A stretch of DNA of 17,009 nucleotides, taken from VRUE01 sp035266685 (lineage in GTDB: Bacteria > Actinomycetota > Thermoleophilia > Solirubrobacterales > 70-9). Location: contig DATFMX010000057.1 of the NCBI GenBank assembly GCA_035266685.1, positions 1 through 17,009 on the forward strand, in the 5' to 3' direction. A program made the translations under genes and the position numbers. The notes under the pieces are model-generated. The model had not been told where the DNA came from. It was given only the letters and a program-made list of their open reading frames with translations, and made no database searches. Below, one piece after another: positions 6,313 to 13,742 of this stretch (its first letter is position 1; every line of letters starts with the position of its first letter).

Positions 6313-6789
6313 TCAGCCGCTGCCGCCGCCCCGGAGTTCTTCCCGCAGCGCCAGAAAGCCACCAAACGCGACCCCGGCGGCAGCCGCAAGAGCCAGGAAG
6401 ATCGGGAATTGAACCGCTCCTTCGAGCGTAATGGTGGGTTCGACGTCGAAGACAGGCGGGTCGATGATCCGGTAGAGGATCAGCAGCACCGAGGCGAGTC
6501 CGAGAATTGCGACCACCGCGTTGACCGGGGCGGAATCCTTGCGGAGAGAATTCGTGAGTCGCAGCACCGCCACGGCGAGCGTTCCGAGAATCGTGATCAG
6601 GAGAACGACTGGGATGACCTCGAGCGCTTGCCAGGCGTTTTTCCCCGGCAAGACGCTCTGGATGGCAAAAAGCAGCGGCGACGCATTGACTGCCTTGACG
6701 TCGAACCAGTGGAAGAGCATGAAGGCGCAGAGCAGGATCGCTGAGACGACCGCGATCCGCTCGCCGTTGCTGAGTCTGCCCAGGTTCAT
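6313..6789 (-). CDS. hypothetical membrane protein with four predicted helices
   Basis: A 158-residue protein not assigned to a named family. Hydrophobic segments near residues 11-28, 57-77, 87-107 and 125-146 predict four membrane helices. The N-terminus (NLGRLSNGERIAVVSAILL) and the short Arg/Gly-rich tail (REELRGGGSG) look cytosolic. The loop after helix 1 contains HWFDVKA. No catalytic motif is seen. The start is 6 bp after the stop of the hemolysin III gene, so the two probably form an operon, but no clear ribosome site is visible. Base composition is visibly less GC-rich than in flanking genes, with many A/T third positions, consistent with weak selection or a different history. Confidence 0.75.
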   Translation of the reverse strand: MNLGRLSNGERIAVVSAILLCAFMLFHWFDVKAVNASPLLFAIQSVLPGKNAWQALEVIPVVLLITILGTLAVAVLRLTNSLRKDSAPVNAVVAILGLASVLLILYRIIDPPVFDVEPTITLEGAVQFPIFLALAAAAGVAFGGFLALREELRGGGSG

Positions 6790-6795
6790 CTGCGG

Positions 6796-7497
6796 CTAAG
6801 CCGCCGGCAGGGCGAAGAAGGCGATTGCGGCGAAGTGGGCTGCGGCGGCGGCTATGACGAGGGCGTGGAAGACCTCGTGGTAGCCGAAGACGCGGGGGTT
6901 GGGGTTCGGGCGCTGGGTGGCGTAGACGACGGCGCCCGCCGTGTAGAGGAGGCCGCCGGCGGCGACGAGGAGGGTGCCGGCGACGCCCATGTCCGACCAG
7001 AGCTCGGGGAAGGCGACGCAGGCGACCCAGCCGAGCGAGATGTAGATCAGCGCCGCGACCCATTTGGGGTGGTCGATCCAGATCGTCTCGACCACCGCGC
7101 CGGCGATCGCGCCGATCCAGACGACGACCAGGATCGCGTCGGCGAGCGGGCCGCTGAGCACGAGCAGGGCGAAGGGCGTGTAGGTCCCCGCGATGAGGAA
7201 GAAGATCATCGAGTGATCGAGCCGGCGCATCAGGCGGCGCACTTCCGGCCGCTTCCAGTTGACCCGGTGGTAGAGCGCGCTGGTGCCGAGCAGGGCGGAG
7301 AGGCTGAGCGCGTAGATCGCCACCGCCAGGGTCGCCTTCGGAGTCTTCGCGGCGACGATCAGGCCGAGGCCGAGGAAGAGCGAGACGACGAAGGCCCACT
7401 GGTGCGAGACGCCGCGCAGGCGCGGCTTGACGGCGGCGATCGCCTCGTTTGCAACTTCCTTTGCAGATTCCGCTTTTTCGGCCGCCCGCGCCCGCAT
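6796..7497 (-). CDS. PAQR/hemolysin III family integral membrane protein
   Basis: A 233-residue seven-helix membrane protein of the HlyIII/YqfA (PAQR) family, related to eukaryotic adiponectin receptors. The family's metal-binding signature is intact: SALYHR (H77), RRLDHSMIFFLIAGTYTP (D94/H95) and the C-terminal HEVFH (H207 and H211). The cytosolic N-terminus before the first helix is Ala/Lys/Glu-rich (residues 1-28). Bacterial members are proposed hydrolases of membrane lipids, possibly ceramidase-like; the haemolysin name is historical. It is divergent from nrdJ across 136 bp and is followed at 6 bp by a small membrane protein gene. A TATGGT box 12 bp upstream is a weak promoter candidate. 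Confidence 0.92.
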   Translation of the reverse strand: MRARAAEKAESAKEVANEAIAAVKPRLRGVSHQWAFVVSLFLGLGLIVAAKTPKATLAVAIYALSLSALLGTSALYHRVNWKRPEVRRLMRRLDHSMIFFLIAGTYTPFALLVLSGPLADAILVVVWIGAIAGAVVETIWIDHPKWVAALIYISLGWVACVAFPELWSDMGVAGTLLVAAGGLLYTAGAVVYATQRPNPNPRVFGYHEVFHALVIAAAAAHFAAIAFFALPAA

Positions 7498-7620
7498 CGT
7501 CCGCTTGTCACCATAGAGGAGAGAAAAGCTCGATTTCTGCGGCGTTTGCGGAGTCAGTCGTCACAAAGTCCGTCCGACTCGTGGACGATCCTGGGCAGCT
7601 CCCCCTAAAAGCCGCCCCGA

Positions 7621-7626
7621 GAGGAG
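7621..7626 (+). promoter_or_regulatory. nrdJ ribosome binding site (GAGGAG)
   Basis: GAGGAG sits 7 bases before ATG 7634 and fixes the start. It is the clearest Shine-Dalgarno sequence in the window, in contrast to several apparently leaderless genes nearby. Confidence 0.8.
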
Positions 7627-7633
7627 TAGTTCG

Positions 7634-10600
7634 ATGTCCCAGACCGCCACCAGCAGCCCGAAAAACGGTCTCAAGGGCCTCGAGGTCGAACGCCGCTTCT
7701 CCTCCCCGGGGACGCATCCCTTCGACGAGATCGAGTGGGAGACGCGCGACGCCGTGATCGGCGATCCCGCCGCGCCGGCCTTCGAGCAGCGCGGGGTCGA
7801 GTTCCCGAAGAGCTGGAGCCAGAACGCGACCAACATCGTCGCCCAGAAGTACTTCCGCGGACAGCTCGGCAGCGAGCAGCGGGAGAGCTCGGTCAAACAG
7901 ATGATCGGCCGCGTCGCGGGGACGATCTCCGGCTGGGGGCGCGAGGGGGGCTACTTCGCCTCCGACGAGGACGCCGACGCCTTCGAAGCCGAGCTGACCG
8001 CGATCCTGCTCAACCAGAAGGCCGCCTTCAACTCGCCGGTCTGGTTCAACGTCGGCTTCGAGGAGACGCCGCAGTGCTCGGCCTGCCAACCGCACCATGC
8101 GCTCATCTCCACTCCCGAGGGCATGGTTCCGATCGGGGAGCTCGTCCAGGGCGAGCAGATCGGCCGGGAGGTCTACGACGCCAACGGCGTTACGCGGGTC
8201 GTCGCGGTCAAGGCCAACGGTCGTAAGCCGGTGATGCGCGTGAAGCTCCGCAACGGCGGCTTCGTCGAAGCCACTCCCGACCACGTCGTGAAGGCTGTCT
8301 CGGAGCGGCGCACCGAACCTAAGTGGCTCCGTATCGATCAACTCGAGCCCGGGATGAGGATGCATCTGCATCCTCATAGAGCAAAGGTCGCCGACCACGC
8401 ACTGGTGGCTGCAGGGGGTCCGGCCCTGGCTGACTTCGAGGGAACCGATCATCTCGAAGCTCTCGACGAGACCACCCGCGTCGATCGCGCCGAGGCCGCA
8501 CTTGCCGGCTGGCTGCAAGCCGATGGCTTCGTCGGGCAATACGAGGATGGGACGAATACTTCGCTGACCATCGAGTTCCAGGTCGCAAGCGACGACGAGT
8601 ACGCCTGGGTGATGGAGAACCTCGATGTCGCGCTGCCTGATGTGCATCGCAAGGTGCGTGTGGCCGACACGCAGGAGGTCGAGGTTCGGAGAATCCGCCT
8701 CTATGGGGAGGTGCTCCGCGACTTCGTCGAGGGCTGGGAGCTTCTCGCGCGAGGGACGGAGATCCGCGTGCCCAGCCGTCTGTGGACCGCGACCCATGAG
8801 GAGATCTGCGCCTATCTCCGTAGCGTCTTCCAGGCCGATGGCTACATGACCGTCAGCCGCACTGGCGGCTACGAGAACGCCCGGATCGGCTTCGCCGTGA
8901 TCGGCGAGAGATGGACCGAGGACCTGCAGATCCTTCTCAACTCGATCGGGATCCATTCCCGCCGCAGGCGAAAGAGCGAGCCTCGAAGCAACCGGCACGA
9001 TATGCATGAGCTCTCGATCAACATCGGCTCAGAGCGTGTCCGCTTCGCCGAGCTGATCGGGTTCGTCGGCGAGGACAAGCAGCATCGCCTGCTCGCGTCA
9101 CTGGAGCTTCGCAATCCGAAGGTCTGCCCCGATCTGCGCGAGGAGGAGATCGTCGCGATCGAAGAGCTGGGTGTCCAGGAGGTCTACGACATCCAGACCG
9201 AGTCGGGCGAGTACTTGAGCAACAACATCGCCGTCCACAACTGCTTCATCCTCAGCGTCGAGGACACGATGGAGTCGATCCTCGACTGGAACACCAAGGA
9301 GGGCAAGATCTTCCGTGGCGGCTCGGGCTCGGGGATCAACCTCTCCAACATCCGCGGCTCGATGGAGCAGCTGAAGAAGGGCGGCACCGCGAGCGGCCCG
9401 GTCAGCTTCATGCGCGGTGCCGACGCCTGGGCCGGGACGATCAAGTCGGGCGGCAAGACGCGACGCGCGGCGAAGATGGTCGTGCTCGACGTCGACCACC
9501 CGGACATCGAGCATTTCGTCACCTGCAAGGCCGACGAGGAGAAGAAGGCCGGGGCGTTGCGCGACGCCGGCTTCGACATGTCGATCGACGGCGAGGGCTT
9601 CACCTCGATCCAGTACCAGAACGCCAACAACTCGGTCCGGGTCACCGACGAGTTCATGGAGGCTCTCAAAGCCGGCGAGGACTGGGCGCTGAAGGCGCGC
9701 ACGAACGGCGAGACGACGAAGACGCTGCCGGCGCGCGACCTGATGAACCTGATCGCCAAGGCCGCCTGGGAATGCGCCGACCCCGGGGTCCAGTACGACA
9801 CGATCATCAACCGCTGGCATACCTGCCCGGAGTCCGGTCGAATAAATGCGTCTAATCCGTGCAGTGAGTACATGCATGTCGACGACTCGGCCTGCAACCT
9901 CGCCTCGCTCAACCTGATGAAGTTCCGCCGCGAGGACGGCAGCTTCGACGTCGAGGAGTTCGAGCACGCGGTCGACGTCGTCTTCCTCGCGCAGGAGATC
10001 GTCGTCGGCTTCTCCAGCTACCCGACCGAGGAGATCGGCGAGAACGCCAACGCCTTCCGCCAGCTCGGCCTCGGCTACGCCAACCTCGGCGCGCTGCTGA
10101 TGTCCGACGGGCTGCCCTACGACTCCGACGAAGGCCGCAACGTCGCCGCCGCGATCACGGCGCTGATGACCGGCCGCGCCTACCGCCAGTCGGCCGAGAT
10201 CGCCGCCGAAGCGACCGGACCCTACGACGAGTACGAGAAGAACCGCGAGGCGCACAACGGCGTCATGCGGATGCACCGCGACGCCGCCTACGACATCGAC
10301 CCGACCGGGATCAAGGCCGATCTGCTCGACGCTGCACAGAGGGCCTGGGACGAGGCGGTCGAGCTAGGCGAGGAGCACGGCTACCGCAACGCCCAGGCGA
10401 CGGTGCTCGCTCCGACCGGGACGATCAGCTTCCTGATGGACTGCGACACGACCGGGATCGAGCCCGACTTCTCGCTGGTCAAGTTCAAGGAGCTGGTCGG
10501 CGGCGGGCAGATGACGATCGCCAACCGCTCGGTGCCGCTGGCGCTGCGGCGGCTCGGCTACGGCGAGGCCGAGATCGACCAGATCAACGCCTACATCACC

Positions 10601-11611
10601 GAGAACGCGACGATCGTCGGCGCGCCGGGGCTCAAGGACGAGCACCTCGAGGTCTTCGACGTCGCGGTCGGCGAGCGGGCGATCTCCCACACCGGCCACA
10701 TCGACATGATGGCCGCGACCCAGCCGTTCATCTCCGGCGCGATCTCGAAGACGGTCAACCTGCCGCAGGGCGCCACGGTCGAGGACATCGCCGACGCCTA
10801 CACGCGCGGCTGGAAGGGCGGACTGAAGGCGCTGGCGATCTACCGCGACGGCTCGAAGACCGCGCAGGCGCTGCGCACCGACGCCCAGGACGAGCAGGAG
10901 GCCGACGCGAAGGCTCCGGCGCCGCCGGAGCGCAAGCGGATGCCGCGCGAGCGCGAATCGATCACCCACAAGTTCTCGATCGCCGGCCACGAGGGCTACA
11001 TCACCGCCGGCAAGTACGAGGACGGCTCGGTCGGCGAGATCTTCCTCACCGACATCGGCAAGGAGGGCTCGACGATGCGCGGGCTGATGAACGCCTTCGC
11101 GACGGCGATCTCGCTCGGCCTGCAGTACGGCGTCCCGCTCGAAGACTTCGTGCGCAAGTTCAGCTACATGCGCTTCGAGCCCGAGGGGATCACCGGCAAC
11201 CCCGAGATCCCGTTCGCCAAATCGCTCCCCGACTACATCATGCGCTGGGTCGCCAGCCGCTTCATCGAGGACACCGACACGCTCGAGGAACTGGGGATCA
11301 TGACCCAGGAGGTGCGGGCGAAGAAGGACGCGGAGACGAGTCAGCTCGGGCTGGGGATCGCAACCGACACCGCCGGCCCGGCGAACGGGGGAAACGGCCA
11401 CTCGCAGCCGGGCAACGGCAAGGGAGCCGCGAAGGCGAGCGGCGGGGCGGCGCCGGCGGCGAGCGCCTTCACCGAAACCCCGCCGGTCGTCCCGGCGAAG
11501 ATGTCCGGCCTCGACCTCGGCCCCGCCTGCGAGCAGTGCGGCGGCATGATGCAGCGCACGGGCTCTTGCTACACCTGTTCCTCCTGCGGCAACAACACCG
11601 GCTGCGGCTGA
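7634..11611 (+). CDS. nrdJ: vitamin B12-dependent ribonucleotide reductase (class II, NrdJ), intein-containing precursor
   Basis: Class II ribonucleotide reductase uses adenosylcobalamin to convert ribonucleotides to deoxyribonucleotides, with or without oxygen. The 1325-residue precursor holds a 386-residue intein at residues 151-536; removal leaves 939 residues, the normal NrdJ length. The redox cysteine is C537 (QCSA then CFILSVEDTM once spliced). The thiyl-radical motif NPCSE has C743 and E745, and the partner redox cysteine is C754 (SACNL). A Gly/Ala/Pro-rich linker near residue 1240-1290 leads to a cysteine-rich tail (CEQCGG, CYTCSSC, TGCG) that forms a zinc ribbon and presumably re-reduces the active site. 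A strong GAGGAG precedes the start. Codons 736-749 around NPCSE are conspicuously AT-rich. No cobalamin riboswitch was recognised in the 136-bp upstream gap. Confidence 0.97.
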   Translation: MSQTATSSPKNGLKGLEVERRFSSPGTHPFDEIEWETRDAVIGDPAAPAFEQRGVEFPKSWSQNATNIVAQKYFRGQLGSEQRESSVKQMIGRVAGTISGWGREGGYFASDEDADAFEAELTAILLNQKAAFNSPVWFNVGFEETPQCSACQPHHALISTPEGMVPIGELVQGEQIGREVYDANGVTRVVAVKANGRKPVMRVKLRNGGFVEATPDHVVKAVSERRTEPKWLRIDQLEPGMRMHLHPHRAKVADHALVAAGGPALADFEGTDHLEALDETTRVDRAEAALAGWLQADGFVGQYEDGTNTSLTIEFQVASDDEYAWVMENLDVALPDVHRKVRVADTQEVEVRRIRLYGEVLRDFVEGWELLARGTEIRVPSRLWTATHEEICAYLRSVFQADGYMTVSRTGGYENARIGFAVIGERWTEDLQILLNSIGIHSRRRRKSEPRSNRHDMHELSINIGSERVRFAELIGFVGEDKQHRLLASLELRNPKVCPDLREEEIVAIEELGVQEVYDIQTESGEYLSNNIAVHNCFILSVEDTMESILDWNTKEGKIFRGGSGSGINLSNIRGSMEQLKKGGTASGPVSFMRGADAWAGTIKSGGKTRRAAKMVVLDVDHPDIEHFVTCKADEEKKAGALRDAGFDMSIDGEGFTSIQYQNANNSVRVTDEFMEALKAGEDWALKARTNGETTKTLPARDLMNLIAKAAWECADPGVQYDTIINRWHTCPESGRINASNPCSEYMHVDDSACNLASLNLMKFRREDGSFDVEEFEHAVDVVFLAQEIVVGFSSYPTEEIGENANAFRQLGLGYANLGALLMSDGLPYDSDEGRNVAAAITALMTGRAYRQSAEIAAEATGPYDEYEKNREAHNGVMRMHRDAAYDIDPTGIKADLLDAAQRAWDEAVELGEEHGYRNAQATVLAPTGTISFLMDCDTTGIEPDFSLVKFKELVGGGQMTIANRSVPLALRRLGYGEAEIDQINAYITENATIVGAPGLKDEHLEVFDVAVGERAISHTGHIDMMAATQPFISGAISKTVNLPQGATVEDIADAYTRGWKGGLKALAIYRDGSKTAQALRTDAQDEQEADAKAPAPPERKRMPRERESITHKFSIAGHEGYITAGKYEDGSVGEIFLTDIGKEGSTMRGLMNAFATAISLGLQYGVPLEDFVRKFSYMRFEPEGITGNPEIPFAKSLPDYIMRWVASRFIEDTDTLEELGIMTQEVRAKKDAETSQLGLGIATDTAGPANGGNGHSQPGNGKGAAKASGGAAPAASAFTETPPVVPAKMSGLDLGPACEQCGGMMQRTGSCYTCSSCGNNTGCG
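8084..9241 (+). mobile_element. intein with LAGLIDADG homing endonuclease, in nrdJ
   Basis: A 386-residue protein-splicing element. Block A begins C1-QPHHALISTPEG; block B carries T64xxH67 (ATPDHVV). Two endonuclease motifs, LAGWLQADG (140-148, D147) and LRSVFQADG (245-253, D252), are about 105 residues apart with both catalytic acidic residues kept. Block F is VYDIQTESGEYLSNNI, and block G ends H385-N386 with the first extein residue Cys. Every residue needed for splicing is present, so the element looks active for both splicing and homing. It lies immediately before the redox cysteine of NrdJ, which serves as the +1 nucleophile. DNA in the endonuclease part has more A/T-ending codons than the host exteins, a sign of horizontal origin. 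Confidence 0.95.
9839..9880 (+). other. AT-rich recoded codon run at the NrdJ NPCSE active-site motif
   Basis: Within otherwise strongly G/C-ending nrdJ, this 14-codon run uses CGA, ATA, AAT (twice), TCT, AGT and CAT. The protein it encodes, RINASNPCSEYMHV, is the ordinary conserved one. Codons on both sides return at once to host style. Only synonymous positions are affected, centred on the thiyl cysteine C743. Confidence 0.7.
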
Positions 11612-11615
11612 GCGT

Positions 11616-11641
11616 CCCACTGGCGGTGATACCGCAGTGGG
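11616..11641. terminator. bidirectional terminator hairpin between convergent nrdJ and nucleotidyltransferase genes
   Basis: CCCACT pairs with AGTGGG, and GCGGT pairs with ACCGC around a GAT loop, with one bulged G (11622). The 11-bp stem fills most of the 35-bp gap between two convergent stop codons. No T tract is present. Confidence 0.7.
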
Positions 11642-11646
11642 CTTGC

Positions 11647-12138
11647 TTACTCCTCGCTGCGCGCCTCACGCAGTCGCTGCAGGTCGAGAAGATCCTCAGG
11701 CCGTCCGGCATGTTCCTTGAGCGCAACGAGACCGTCGTAGCTAACGACTCTTACGGTCAGGCTTCCGATCTCGGTTTCGATCGCAGATGGAGAGAGCTTC
11801 TCCCATAGGGCATCGTCGCCAATCCACTGCATGACATCGAAGCGCCCAAGTCGGGTGCGCAAAACCCAGTTGCCTCCCAACGCGAGTGCTGTCGGATCCA
11901 GCGGATCTGGAAGCTCCTCGCCGTCGAACTCCTCTGCGCCCTCGATCTGAGCATCAAGTGCCCCGAGCACCCGAGCGAGCTTCTCGAGATTTCCGGAATC
12001 GGGCGCGGGCACGATGTCGACATCCTTCGTCGCACGGACATAGCCGTGGAACCCGACCGCGACTCCACCGATGATCAGGAACTCGACGCCTTCCTCGTAG
12101 AGGGCTTCGAGAATTCCCTGGATATCGAGTTCAGGCAC
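11647..12138 (-). CDS. nucleotidyltransferase-fold protein, putative toxin-like partner (AbiEii/MNT-type)
   Basis: A 163-residue protein with the minimal nucleotidyltransferase signature: IIGGVAVGFHGYVRATKDVDIV gives GG (24-25), R35, T37 and the two metal-binding Asp residues D39 and D41. The C-terminal LVALKEHAGRPEDLLDLQRL is typical of the stand-alone nucleotidyltransferases found in AbiE-like and other toxin-antitoxin pairs. Such proteins transfer nucleotides to tRNA or a protein target. Start is GTG 12138, inside the end of an upstream 57-codon gene with an 8-base overlap, implying translational coupling. Codon usage is noticeably less GC-biased than in nrdJ or the P450, consistent with an acquired cassette. 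Toxicity is inferred from context only. Confidence 0.82.
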   Translation of the reverse strand: MPELDIQGILEALYEEGVEFLIIGGVAVGFHGYVRATKDVDIVPAPDSGNLEKLARVLGALDAQIEGAEEFDGEELPDPLDPTALALGGNWVLRTRLGRFDVMQWIGDDALWEKLSPSAIETEIGSLTVRVVSYDGLVALKEHAGRPEDLLDLQRLREARSEE

Positions 12139-12304
12139 TGCGCTGACGGCGCCCAGCCTCGGCTAGCTGGGACATGACTCGGGAGAGCTCGAAAACCTGC
12201 TCCAACCTCTCGGTCGGCGTGAGTTCGGTGTAGTCACGGCGCAGAGCCGCGCGCTCCGCTGCCCCATCGGGCGTCCAATTCCCGGTTCGCTTCGTTGCCT
12301 TCAC
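12131..12304 (-). CDS. small conserved-looking protein (57 aa), putative partner/antitoxin of the nucleotidyltransferase
   Basis: GTG at 12302-12304 opens a 57-residue frame ending at TGA 12131-12133 and overlapping the nucleotidyltransferase GTG by 8 bases. The peptide is highly charged. It has a basic start (KATKRTG), a Trp-Pro turn (NWTPDG), then a helical stretch with LTPTERLEQVFELSR and a basic end (AGRRQRSA). The LTPxERL...ELSR pattern recalls small proteins often encoded just before stand-alone nucleotidyltransferases, but no named family is assigned. A TACCGT -10-like box lies 8 bases upstream with no ribosome site, so the transcript may be leaderless. Without this gene the 12139-12348 stretch would be an unexplained gap. 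Confidence 0.6.
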   Translation of the reverse strand: MKATKRTGNWTPDGAAERAALRRDYTELTPTERLEQVFELSRVMSQLAEAGRRQRSA

Positions 12305-12348
12305 GCCTACAAACGGTACCGCTGCCCTCGGAAAGCGTGCCCTGGCGG

Positions 12349-13689
12349 CTAGCTCAAGACGACCCGCGCGTTGTGGCGCGGGGTCTCGGTGATCGCGCGG
12401 CGGTAGATCCGCTCCGGCTTCGGGTCGGCGGGGCGGATCTCGTGGCGCCTCACTAGCTCCTTCAACACCACCGCCATCTCGAACTGGGCGAAGGCGGCGC
12501 CGAGGCAGCGGCGGACGCCGCCGCCGAAGGGGATCCAGGTGTAGGTGCCGGGCGGGTTCTCGAGGAAGCGCTCGGGACGGAAGGCCTGCGGTTCGGGGTA
12601 GACATCCGGGTTGCGGTGGGCGAGGTAGATCGAGGGCACGACGGAGATCCCCGCCGGCAGCTCGTAACCGCCGATCTCGACCGGCTCGGTGAGGCGGCGC
12701 AGGACGATCGCGATCACCGGCCGCAGGCGCAGCGTCTCCTGGATCGTCGCCGTCAGGTAGGCGTCGTCCTCACCCGCAACCGCCTCGGCGCGCAGCCGCT
12801 CGAGCTTCTCTGGATGGCGGGACAACCGCTCGACCGCCCAGGCGAGGGACGTCGCCGTGGTCTCGTGGCCGGCGGCCAGCAGGGTGAGCAGCTCGTCGCG
12901 CATCTCGGCGTCGCTCATCGGGCTGCCGTCCTCGTGCCGGGCGCCGACCAGCATCGAGAGGATGTCGTCGCGCTCCTCCAGGTCGGTGACGCGCTTGCGG
13001 GCGGCGATCTCGCGCCGGATCAACGCATCCACCCGGTCCATCGCGCGGCGGACCCAGGGCAGCCGGCGGACGCGCCGCGGCCCGATCGCGACCACCGGCA
13101 GCAGTTGCCGCGGGTCGCTGAGCAGGTCGAGGTAGCGGCGCAGGGCGTCGCGCAGCTCGGCCAGCCCCTCGCCCTCGCGGGCGCCGAAGACGGTGCGCAG
13201 GATGATCTCCAGGGTCAGCGCCTGCATCCGCGGGCGCAGCGCGTAGGGCTCGCCACTCGGCCAGGAGGCGATCTCGCGCTCGGCGATCTCCGACATCGTC
13301 GCCTCGTAGGCCTGCATGCGCCTGCCGTGGAACGGCGGCAGCAGCAGCTTGCGCTGGCTCATGTGCTCACCCTCGTCCAGCACCAGCAGCGAGTAGGCGC
13401 CGAGCAGCGGCGCCAGCTGGCCGTTGCCCTCACCCGCGTGGAAGACGCGCGGATCGCCGGTGAAGACCTGCTTGACCGCCTCCGGGTCGGCGAGCACCAC
13501 CCAGGTCTCGCCGAGGATCTTCAGCGTGAAGATGTCGCCGTAGCGGTCCTGGGAGGCGTAGAGCAGGCGCCGCGCCTGCCGCGACCAGATCGCGGTCTGC
13601 AGCGGCATCGGCAGCGGCGGCCCAGGCGGAAGGCCATCCTTGACCGCCTTCGCAGCCGCTCGCGGCACCGTTGTCGTCGCAGCCTCCAT
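12349..13689 (-). CDS. cytochrome P450
   Basis: A 446-residue soluble bacterial P450 monooxygenase. The landmarks are in order: a proline-rich entry (GLPPGPPLP, 19-27), the I-helix oxygen-activation motif AGHETT (273-278), and the K-helix ExxR (E318, R321). The RPERF segment (371-375) is followed by the haem-binding loop PFGGGVRRCLG (387-397) with thiolate ligand C395. No membrane anchor or fused reductase is seen, so electrons must come from separate partners not in this window. The frame stays open to 14520 inside the permease gene, but ATG 13689 is chosen because GGAGG lies 4 bases upstream and homology starts here. It lies 53 bp after the permease stop on the same strand and may be co-transcribed. 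The substrate cannot be inferred. Confidence 0.93.
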   Translation of the reverse strand: MEAATTTVPRAAAKAVKDGLPPGPPLPMPLQTAIWSRQARRLLYASQDRYGDIFTLKILGETWVVLADPEAVKQVFTGDPRVFHAGEGNGQLAPLLGAYSLLVLDEGEHMSQRKLLLPPFHGRRMQAYEATMSEIAEREIASWPSGEPYALRPRMQALTLEIILRTVFGAREGEGLAELRDALRRYLDLLSDPRQLLPVVAIGPRRVRRLPWVRRAMDRVDALIRREIAARKRVTDLEERDDILSMLVGARHEDGSPMSDAEMRDELLTLLAAGHETTATSLAWAVERLSRHPEKLERLRAEAVAGEDDAYLTATIQETLRLRPVIAIVLRRLTEPVEIGGYELPAGISVVPSIYLAHRNPDVYPEPQAFRPERFLENPPGTYTWIPFGGGVRRCLGAAFAQFEMAVVLKELVRRHEIRPADPKPERIYRRAITETPRHNARVVLS

Positions 13690-13742
13690 CGCGCCTCCAA
13701 TGGCGACGCTACACCCATCCGCGCGGTCCTTGTGTGATGTGG

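Noticed and set aside
6792..6804. GCGGCT-A-AGCCGC palindrome across the hemolysin III stop codon
   Set aside because: The single-base centre cannot form a hairpin, and short GC palindromes are common at this composition. No second copy was noticed.
7498..7633. Possible cobalamin riboswitch or NrdR boxes before B12-dependent nrdJ
   Set aside because: The 136-bp divergent gap is short for a cobalamin riboswitch, and I could not find the conserved B12-box core or paired NrdR boxes. A weak TTGTCA -35-like hexamer at 7505-7510 has no matching -10.
7508..9007. 499-codon open frame antisense to nrdJ and its intein
   Set aside because: It reads through splicing and catalytic codons of a certain gene and shows low-complexity composition with no recognisable domain. 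Long antisense frames are expected in GC-rich coding DNA.
10364..11620. 418-codon antisense frame in the 3' part of nrdJ (and 392 codons at 9098-10276)
   Set aside because: Arg/Val/Gly/Asp-rich shadow translation without motifs. The sense strand is unambiguous NrdJ.
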